Shown piece by piece: positions 1 through 4,850 of a DNA stretch of 6,778 nt (within the stretch, counting starts at the first letter, position 1; each line of letters begins with the position of its first letter). Below the pieces are notes generated by a model. That model did not search any database and was not told the DNA's origin. It saw only the letters and a list, made by a program, of their open reading frames with translations. Location: assembly GCA_025350775.1 (NCBI GenBank), contig JANXXF010000132.1, forward strand, positions 1 through 6,778, in the 5' to 3' direction. This DNA is from Actinomycetes bacterium. Lineage in GTDB: Bacteria > Actinomycetota > Thermoleophilia > Gaiellales > Gaiellaceae. Made by a program: the position numbers and the translations under genes.

Positions 1-67
1 GGTCGGACTCGCGTGGGACGTGACGCGGATCCCGCCCGAGCGGCAGGCCGCGAAGCTGCTCGTCTAG
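1..67 (+). CDS. C-terminal end of an unidentified protein (partial)
   Basis: An open frame enters from the left edge in codon phase 2 and ends at the TAG at 65-67, giving 21 visible residues that finish in ERQAAKLLV. I do not recognise the protein; too little is present for any domain call. Support for it being real comes from context. It is open to the window edge, its codons are G/C-rich at the third position as in neighbouring genes, and its stop lies exactly where the convergent fabF gene ends: the two TAG stops share the tetramer CTAG at 64-67. It could still be a chance open frame of this short length, so the call is tentative. Confidence 0.4.
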   Translation, partial: VGLAWDVTRIPPERQAAKLLV

Positions 68-90
68 CTTCCGGTCGCGCGGCCGAGCAG
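56..90. terminator. Inverted repeat spanning the convergent stop codons (possible bidirectional terminator)
   Basis: CTGCTCG at 56-62 is matched perfectly by CGAGCAG at 84-90, with a 21-nt interior that includes a further CCG/CGG pairing (71-73 with 80-82). The repeat encloses the overlapping stop codons of the left-edge gene and fabF at 64-67. There is no T-tract on either strand, so it would be a non-canonical hairpin terminator at best. Part of it lies inside the fabF coding end, so chance is possible in DNA this GC-rich. Confidence 0.3.
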
Positions 91-1299
91 GACGCAGCCG
101 TTGTGGCCGCCGAGGCCCATCGCGTTCGACAGCGCCAGCTCGACCTGCTGGGCGCGCGCGACGTTCGGGACGTAGTCGAGGTCGCACTCGGGGTCGGGCG
201 TGCGATAGTTGATCGTCGGCGGCAGCGTGCCGGTCTCGACGGCCTTGACGCACATCATCGCCTCGATCGCGCCGGCGGCGCCGAAGCAGTGGCCGGTCAT
301 CGACTTCGTCGAGGAGACGGCGAGCCTGTACGCGTGATCGCCGAAGACGGCCTTGATCGCGTTCGTCTCGGCGACGTCGCCGAGGGGGGTCGCGGTGCCA
401 TGCGCGTTGATGTAGCCGACCGCGTCGGGCTCGATGCCGGCCCGGCGGATGGCCGCGGTCATCATCTCGATCACGCCGCGCGACTCGGGGTCGGGCTGTG
501 CCATGTGGTGCGCGTCATTGGAGGCGCCGTAGCCGATGACCTCGGCGTAGATGTGCGCGCCACGCGCGAGTGCGTGGTCGAGATCCTCGAGCACGAGCAC
601 GCAGGCGCCCTCGCCCATCACGAAACCTGCCCGGGTGGCGTCAAACGGCCGGGAGGCAAGCGTCGGATCGACGTCCTCGACGGCGAGGCCGCGCATCGCG
701 CAGAAGCCGGCCAGGATGAGCGGGTGGAGGCAGGCCTCGGTGCCGCCGCAGAGCATCGCCACGGCGTCGCCGCGGCGGATGATCTCGGCGCCCTCGCCGA
801 TCGCATGGGAGCCGGTCGCGCACGCCGACACCGGGGCGAAGTTGGGGCCGCGCAGCCCGAGCGCGATCGCCAATTGACCGCTCGCCGAGTCGACGAGGCA
901 GTTCGGCAGAAAGAACGGCGAGACGCGGTCGAGGCCGCGCTCGAGCAGCACCTCATGCTGGTCGAGGATCGTGACGACGCCGCCGATCGCGCTGCCCAGG
1001 GTGACGCCGACGCGGGCCGGGTCGAAGGCGGCGACCCCGGCATCGTCGTAGGCCTCGCGGCCGGCGGCGAGCGCCAGCAGCACGTTGCGGTCGAGCCGGC
1101 GCACCTCCTTGGCCGGCGCCACGACGGTCGGATCGAAGTCCTTCACCTCCGCGGCGACCCGCACCGGGAAGCCGCTGGCGTCGAAGCGGGTGATCCAGCC
1201 GAGGCCGCTGCGACCCGCGACCGCGGACTCCCACGTCGAGCGGGCATTGAGGCCGAGCGGGGTGACCGCACCGAGCCCGGTGATGACGACGCGCTTCAT
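64..1299 (-). CDS. fabF: Beta-ketoacyl-ACP synthase II (3-oxoacyl-[acyl-carrier-protein] synthase, FabF)
   Basis: This cytosolic condensing enzyme of type II fatty-acid synthesis elongates acyl-ACP with malonyl-ACP. The 411-residue product is the usual FabF length and begins MKRVVITGLGAVTPLG. The full thiolase-fold active set is visible: nucleophile Cys160 in VSACATGSHAIG, His300 in NAHGTATPLGD, Lys332 in STKSMTGH and His337. These correspond to Cys163, His303, Lys335 and His340 of E. coli FabF. An upstream in-frame ATG at 1473 is rejected because the added 58 residues run antisense through the neighbouring oxidoreductase gene and match nothing in the family. No Shine-Dalgarno sequence precedes 1299; a -10-like hexamer lies 7 nt upstream, so the mRNA may be leaderless. 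The gene stands alone on its strand rather than inside a fabD-fabH-acpP cluster. One oddity is the C-terminal gating loop, which reads MGLGGHN where E. coli has FGFGGTN. Confidence 0.97.
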   Translation of the reverse strand: MKRVVITGLGAVTPLGLNARSTWESAVAGRSGLGWITRFDASGFPVRVAAEVKDFDPTVVAPAKEVRRLDRNVLLALAAGREAYDDAGVAAFDPARVGVTLGSAIGGVVTILDQHEVLLERGLDRVSPFFLPNCLVDSASGQLAIALGLRGPNFAPVSACATGSHAIGEGAEIIRRGDAVAMLCGGTEACLHPLILAGFCAMRGLAVEDVDPTLASRPFDATRAGFVMGEGACVLVLEDLDHALARGAHIYAEVIGYGASNDAHHMAQPDPESRGVIEMMTAAIRRAGIEPDAVGYINAHGTATPLGDVAETNAIKAVFGDHAYRLAVSSTKSMTGHCFGAAGAIEAMMCVKAVETGTLPPTINYRTPDPECDLDYVPNVARAQQVELALSNAMGLGGHNGCVLLGRATGS

Positions 1300-1306
1300 C
1301 CCGAGA

Positions 1307-1312
1307 AATCTA
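1307..1312 (-). promoter_or_regulatory. Candidate -10 element for leaderless fabF
   Basis: On the minus strand the hexamer reads TAGATT, fitting the actinobacterial TANNNT -10 consensus. It is followed by exactly 7 nt (TCTCGGG) and then the fabF ATG, so transcription would start at or within a base of the start codon. No good TTGACA-like -35 box is present at 16-18 bp spacing. The absence of a ribosome binding site before fabF supports the reading. It is a short motif in a 57-bp spacer and remains a prediction. Confidence 0.45.
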
Positions 1313-1318
1313 GTGGCT

Positions 1319-1327
1319 GGGGACCCC
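1319..1327. repeat. Short palindrome GGGGACCCC in the divergent spacer
   Basis: A perfect 4-bp inverted repeat with a single central A (centre 1323) lies between the two candidate -10 hexamers of the fabF/LLM divergent spacer. It would sit in the spacer region of the fabF promoter and at about -35 of the LLM promoter, a place where a bound protein could affect both. It is very short for an operator and may be chance in GC-rich DNA. Confidence 0.25.
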
Positions 1328-1343
1328 GGAGGCCGCAGGAAGG

Positions 1344-1349
1344 TATCGT
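1344..1349 (+). promoter_or_regulatory. Candidate -10 element for the LLM-groES pair
   Basis: TATCGT fits the TANNNT -10 pattern and is followed by exactly 7 nt (CAGCGGC) before the ATG at 1357, the same geometry as the fabF side. No convincing -35 hexamer is seen. A competing reading is that the purine run AGGAAGG at 1337-1343 is a Shine-Dalgarno sequence, though its 13-nt distance from the ATG is longer than usual. If the start is leaderless, that run lies upstream of the transcript. Confidence 0.4.
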
Positions 1350-1356
1350 CAGCGGC

Positions 1357-2325
1357 ATGCGCCTCGGCTATACCGCCCCTGCTGAAGGCATCCCGCTCGG
1401 TGAGCATCCCTCCCTCGCGGCGTTCGCGGCCGACCTCGGCTACAGCGACTGTTGGTCGATGGAGGTCGCCCACAGCGACGGCTTCCTGCCGATCGCCGTC
1501 TCGGCCGTCGGCAGCGACCGGCTGCGCTACGGCACCGCGATCGCGAGCGTCTTCGCGCGCGGGCCGGCCCTACTCGCCACCAACGCCGCCCAGCTCGCCG
1601 AGCTGGCGCCCGGCCGCTTCGTGCTCGGCATCGGCACCTCGTCCGACATCATCGTCCAGCGCTGGAACGGCATCCCGTTCGAGAAGCCGTACACGCGGCT
1701 CGCCGAGACGCTCGACTTCCTGCAGGCAGCCCTCGCGGGCGAGCGGGCCGGCGGCTTCAAGCTGCCCGCGCCGCCGGCGGCGAAGGTGCCGATCATCCTC
1801 GGCTCGATGCGCCCGCGCGCGCTGCGCCTGGCCGGTGCGAAGGCCGACGGCGTCACGATCAACCTCGTTCCCGCCGATGCGCTCCACCATGTGCTCGCGC
1901 ACGTCCACGCCGGCGCCCGCGAGGCGGGCCGCGACCCGGCCGGGCTCGAGGTCGTGCAGCGCGTCTTCGTCGCGGTGGCCGACGATCCGGCAGCGGCCGA
2001 GCGGCTCGCCCGCCGTCACGTCATCGCGTACGCCCAGGTCGAGGTGTACCGCACGTTCTTCCACTCGATCGGCATCGGCGAGGCACTGGAGCCGGCGATC
2101 GTCGCGTTCCTGGAGGGCCGCCGCGAGGAGGCGATCGAGCTGCTACCGCTGGAGATCGTCCGCCAGCTCGTGCTCACCGGGACGTGGGCGGAGATCGCAG
2201 CCGGGGTCGAGGCGCACCGCGCTGCCGGCGTGACGACGCCTGCGCTGTGCTTCCTGATCGGGCCGGGAGAGCCAGCCGCCCGCGGCCGCCTGCAGCGCGA
2301 GGCGATGGAGAGGCTGGCGCCGTGA
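1357..2325 (+). CDS. LLM-class F420-dependent oxidoreductase (Rv3093c-like family)
   Basis: The 322-residue product is a luciferase-like (bacterial luciferase alpha/F420-dependent) TIM-barrel oxidoreductase, presumably cytosolic and using coenzyme F420 or flavin. The substrate is unknown. It starts MRLGYTAPAEG and has the family's central signature at residues 87-109 (RFVLGIGTSS, then RWNGIPFEKP), which I associate with the mycobacterial Rv3093c group. VPIILGSMRPRALRLAG (144-160) and ADGVTINL (163-170) follow, and the length is normal. The ATG at 1357 is chosen because the family N-terminus begins there. The frame stays open back to 13, but that extension is antisense to fabF and not protein-like. 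The stop overlaps the next gene by 4 bp (GTGA), so the two are probably cotranscribed and translationally coupled. F420 rather than FMN use is inferred from family resemblance. Confidence 0.94.
   Translation: MRLGYTAPAEGIPLGEHPSLAAFAADLGYSDCWSMEVAHSDGFLPIAVSAVGSDRLRYGTAIASVFARGPALLATNAAQLAELAPGRFVLGIGTSSDIIVQRWNGIPFEKPYTRLAETLDFLQAALAGERAGGFKLPAPPAAKVPIILGSMRPRALRLAGAKADGVTINLVPADALHHVLAHVHAGAREAGRDPAGLEVVQRVFVAVADDPAAAERLARRHVIAYAQVEVYRTFFHSIGIGEALEPAIVAFLEGRREEAIELLPLEIVRQLVLTGTWAEIAAGVEAHRAAGVTTPALCFLIGPGEPAARGRLQREAMERLAP
2307..2313 (+). promoter_or_regulatory. Ribosome binding site for the groES-like gene
   Basis: GGAGAGG lies inside the 3' end of the LLM oxidoreductase gene, 8 nt before the GTG at 2322. 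It decides the start of the small gene, because no other in-frame start keeps the first conserved strand intact. Confidence 0.65.
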
Positions 2326-2615
2326 TCGGCGAGAACCCGCGGCGCATCGACTCTAACCTCGAGCCGCTCGACGACTTCGTGGTGATCCATCCCACCGAGG
2401 ACGAGTCCGAGACCCGCACCGGCCTGATCATCCCGCCGAGCGCCGAGACGAACTGCGTCACCGGCATCGTCACCGCCGTCGGTGTCGAGGCCATCGGCAT
2501 CCTGCCGGGCGACAAGGTGCTGTACCCGAAGGACGCCGGCTACGAGGTGCGCCTCGCCGGGTCCGCCGTGCGTGTGCTGCGGCGCTGCGAGCTGATCGCC
2601 CGCGTGCACGACTAG
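2322..2615 (+). CDS. Divergent GroES-like co-chaperonin (Cpn10 family), short roof
   Basis: The 97-residue product resembles the heptameric GroES lid of the GroEL chaperonin. NLEPLDDFVVI (12-22) aligns with the canonical N-terminal strand (NIRPLHDRVIV in E. coli). TGLIIPP (33-39) matches the hydrophobic GIVL segment of the GroEL-binding mobile loop. GIVTAVG (48-54), PGDKVLY (62-68), DAGYEV (71-76) and ELIARV (90-95) complete the fold. Between AVG and the end of PGD there are 10 residues against 19 in E. coli, so the roof beta-hairpin seems to be missing. About 10 extra residues precede the first strand, and the usual Arg of the PLxDR motif is Phe19. The GTG start at 2322 overlaps the upstream stop and has GGAGAGG (2307-2313) 8 nt before it. 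No groEL lies alongside. It may be an accessory co-chaperonin rather than the housekeeping one. Confidence 0.85.
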   Translation: MIGENPRRIDSNLEPLDDFVVIHPTEDESETRTGLIIPPSAETNCVTGIVTAVGVEAIGILPGDKVLYPKDAGYEVRLAGSAVRVLRRCELIARVHD

Positions 2616-2616
2616 T

Positions 2617-2639
2617 CTCGGGGCCGCTCAGCGGTCGAG
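2617..2639. terminator. Hairpin at the groES/dadA convergent junction (possible bidirectional terminator)
   Basis: CTCG (2617-2620) pairs with CGAG (2636-2639) and CCGC (2624-2627) pairs with GCGG (2631-2634). These are joined by a G-T pair and a two-base bulge, giving a stem of about 9 bp with the three-base loop TCA. It begins directly after the groES TAG, and its loop is the dadA stop codon read on the other strand. An adjoining 8-bp palindrome, GACTAGTC (2610-2617), covers the groES stop. No T-run follows on either strand, so any terminator would be of the U-less type. Confidence 0.4.
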
Positions 2640-3860
2640 CCTGAACGGCGCCAGCTCGGGCAGGAGCCGGTTCTCGAGGACGAGGGGGGCGAGCGCGGCG
2701 CCGGTCGCCGGCGCCAGCGTGACGCCGAGCATCGCATGGCCGGTGGCGACGAAGAGGCCCTCGCGCCCGGGCACGGCGCCGATCAGCGGCAGCGTGTCGG
2801 CCGGGATCGGCCGCAGGCCGGCCCACTCCAGCTCCGGGTCGGCGGGACGCCAGTCCTTCATGTAAGCCTCGGGGGCGCGCGCCACGGCTGCCAGGCGGCG
2901 CCGGTCGATCGAGAGGTCGATGCCTGCCAGCTCGAGCGTGCCGGCCAGGCGGACGCCGCCGTCGTACGGGCTGCAGCCGACCTTCGCCTCGCCCAGGTAC
3001 AGCGGCCGCGTCGGCCGCGTCCCCGAGCCGCGTGCGGTGATGCTGTAGCCCTTGGCCGCCTCCTGGCCGATGCGAATGCCGAGCGGCTTGAGGATCCTCC
3101 CCGTCCAGGCACCGCCGGCGACGACGACGCGGTCGGCGGCGACCTCCTCCCCGCCGGCCTCGATCTGCCAGCCGGCGCGGCCACCCTCGAGCCGGGTCAC
3201 CTCGACGCCTTCGCGTACCTCGCCGCCGCTGTCGCGCAGCGCGGAGGCGAGCCCGGCGGTCAGCGTCTCGGGACGGACGTGGCGCTCTTGCGGGGCGAGC
3301 AGCGCTCCCACCACGCCGTCGCCGACAGCCGGCTCCAGTGTCTGCGCCTCCGCGCGGCCGAGCCTTTTCACCTCGCCGGGGTAGCCCTCGCGGATCAGCT
3401 CGTCGAGCACCGCCGCCTCCTCCTCCAGGGCGCGCTCCGTCACGAACAGGAGGAGCATCCCGTCGCGGTGCATCTCGAACTCGACGCCGTCGCGGGCGAG
3501 GCCGTCGTACAGCTCCAGCGTGCGAGAGTTGAGCGCGAGCTGCGCGCGCATCCCGGCGAGGTATTGGGTGCGGCCCGAGCTGCGCCAGAACTTCCACAGC
3601 CACGCGACGAGTGCCGGGTCGGGCCGCGGCCGGATCAGGAACGGGCTGTCCGAGCTGAGCATCCAGCGCAGCGCCTGCCTGGTGACGCCCGGCGCGGCGA
3701 TCGGGTTGGAGAGGGCGGGCGTGATCCAGCCGGCGTTGCCGCGCGAGGCGGCCATGCCGACGGTGTCGCGCTCCAGCAACACGACCTGTGCGCCGCCTCG
3801 CTGCAGGTACCAGGCGCAGGAGAGCCCGATGACGCCCCCGCCCACGACCGCGACCTTCAC
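2628..3860 (-). CDS. DadA-like FAD-dependent D-amino-acid dehydrogenase (DAO family)
   Basis: The 410-residue product belongs to the D-amino-acid oxidase/dehydrogenase flavoenzyme family, which oxidises D-amino acids or N-methyl amino acids to oxo acids. The N-terminus is a Rossmann FAD site: MKVAVVGGGVIGLSCAWYL (GxGxxG at 7-12) ending at Glu30, followed by the GNAGWITP segment (41-48) typical of DadA. Further family blocks are VVVAGGAWTG (245-254), WAGLRPIPADTLPLIG (346-361) and GLFVATGHAMLGVTLAPATG (368-387), the last being the C-terminal flavin-contacting stretch. Length is normal for DadA. The GTG start at 3860 overlaps the dipeptidase stop by 4 bp (GTGA), with a weak GAGG about 7 nt upstream, so translation is probably coupled. 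It is the last gene of the hyu operon. Exact substrate (D-alanine, other D-amino acid, sarcosine-like) cannot be decided; sarcosine/glycine oxidases are relatives. Confidence 0.92.
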   Translation of the reverse strand: MKVAVVGGGVIGLSCAWYLQRGGAQVVLLERDTVGMAASRGNAGWITPALSNPIAAPGVTRQALRWMLSSDSPFLIRPRPDPALVAWLWKFWRSSGRTQYLAGMRAQLALNSRTLELYDGLARDGVEFEMHRDGMLLLFVTERALEEEAAVLDELIREGYPGEVKRLGRAEAQTLEPAVGDGVVGALLAPQERHVRPETLTAGLASALRDSGGEVREGVEVTRLEGGRAGWQIEAGGEEVAADRVVVAGGAWTGRILKPLGIRIGQEAAKGYSITARGSGTRPTRPLYLGEAKVGCSPYDGGVRLAGTLELAGIDLSIDRRRLAAVARAPEAYMKDWRPADPELEWAGLRPIPADTLPLIGAVPGREGLFVATGHAMLGVTLAPATGAALAPLVLENRLLPELAPFRLDR

Positions 3861-4837
3861 GGCAGGCCTCGGCGCAGGATGCGCAGCCAGTTGCCGGAGA
3901 GCACGGCAGCGAGCCGCTCCCCGTCGTAGCCGCGCCGGCGGAGCTCCTCCACCAGGCACGGGTAGCCGTCCGGCCCCTCGAGGCCCTCGACGGCGGCATC
4001 GAGCGCCATGCCTGGCGGCAGCAGCGCCAGCGGCACCGAGCGGATCGCGCCGGAGCGGACGAGCTGCTGCGTGAAGTCGCCGCCCAGGCCGACGTGTTCG
4101 ACGCCGACCGTCGCGACGATGTGGTCGATGTGGTCGGCGAGGGCGGCGACAGTCGGCGCGGCGAGCACGAACGGGTGGGCGAGCACGCCGAGCACGCCGT
4201 CGCGGGCGGCGAGCGCCCGCAGCTGGCCGTCGCTGAGGTTGCGCGGCCCGTCGACGAGCGCGCGGCAGTTGGCGTGACTGACGACCACCGTCGCGGCCGG
4301 CGCCGCCGCAAGCACGTCGTCGAAGGTGCGCGGCGAGGCGTGGGCGAGGTCGAGGATCATGCCGAGTGCGGCGAGCCGCTCGACGAGCGTGCGGCCCATC
4401 AGCGAGAGGCCGCCGTCGGAGGTCTCGGCGACGCCGTCGGCGAACGGGTTTCGCCGGTTCCAGGTGAGCGAGACCAGCCGCACGCCGAGCTCCCAGAACA
4501 CGTCGACGAGCGCGTCGTCGTAGCCGAGCGGCTCGACGCCCTCCAGCGACAGCACGAGCCCGATGCGGCCATCGAGCCCGTCGAGGTCGGCGGCACTGCG
4601 GACGTGGGCGACCTCGCCCGGGTTCTCGCGCACCGCCCGGTGGAAGGCTGCCACCTGCAGCAGGGCACGGCGCAGCCCGAGCTCGGGGAGATCCCCGACG
4701 TCGACGTAGACGGGGCACACCTGCACGCCGACGCCGCCCGCCCGCAGCTTCGGCAGCCAGTGCGTCGCGAACGGCGCCTCCTCGGCCGACCGGAAGGCGA
4801 GCTCGTAGAGCAGGTCGGTATGGCCGTCGACGATCAC
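3857..4837 (-). CDS. Membrane dipeptidase homologue (peptidase family M19, renal-dipeptidase-like)
   Basis: The 326-residue product is a zinc-dependent amidohydrolase-fold dipeptidase. M19 enzymes cleave dipeptides, often accepting a D-residue at the C-terminal side. Visible metal-site residues are His6 and Asp8 (DGHTD), Glu99 (LSLEGVEPLG), His166 (LDLAH) and His188 (SHANCRAL). Arg199 (PRNLSD) and Asp254 (VGLGGDF) match the conserved arginine and aspartate. LTWNRRNPFADG (124-135) and the C-terminal GNWLRIL (315-321) are also family-like. There is no signal peptide, so it is probably cytosolic despite the family name. The start is uncertain. GTG 4837 puts the HxD motif at the N-terminus and begins 13 nt after hyuB; ATG 4864 would add 9 residues and overlap hyuB by 14 nt. 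Neither has a good ribosome binding site, pointing to reinitiation after hyuB. One oddity is GGDFTQ where human dipeptidase has GGDFDG. Confidence 0.92.
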   Translation of the reverse strand: MIVDGHTDLLYELAFRSAEEAPFATHWLPKLRAGGVGVQVCPVYVDVGDLPELGLRRALLQVAAFHRAVRENPGEVAHVRSAADLDGLDGRIGLVLSLEGVEPLGYDDALVDVFWELGVRLVSLTWNRRNPFADGVAETSDGGLSLMGRTLVERLAALGMILDLAHASPRTFDDVLAAAPAATVVVSHANCRALVDGPRNLSDGQLRALAARDGVLGVLAHPFVLAAPTVAALADHIDHIVATVGVEHVGLGGDFTQQLVRSGAIRSVPLALLPPGMALDAAVEGLEGPDGYPCLVEELRRRGYDGERLAAVLSGNWLRILRRGLP

Positions 4838-4850
4838 CGGCGACGGCCGG

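Noticed and set aside
13..1356. Long plus-strand open frame that runs through the fabF region into the LLM oxidoreductase, looking like a 770-residue fusion protein
   Set aside because: The first part is antisense to a complete fabF, is rich in Arg/Ala/Gly/Asp without domain-like pattern, and results from the high G+C content. The real protein starts at 1357.
1300..1473. 58-residue N-terminal extension of FabF from the upstream ATG at 1473
   Set aside because: FabF proteins start at the MKRVVITGLG block; the extension is the reverse complement of the LLM gene's 5' end and has no family match.
2736..3929. 397-residue plus-strand open frame opposite dadA
   Set aside because: Antisense shadow of the FAD dehydrogenase gene; no motif, promoter or ribosome binding site seen.
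2470..4311. 613-residue minus-strand open frame overlapping dadA and the dipeptidase gene
   Set aside because: It is an alternative frame of two well-supported genes, dominated by Arg/Ser/Ala and low in complexity; a typical shadow in GC-rich DNA.
3861..4718. Extension of the dadA frame upstream to 4718
   Set aside because: The FAD-binding N-terminus begins at 3860 with the GxGxxG motif close behind; the upstream part overlaps the dipeptidase in another frame and is not protein-like.
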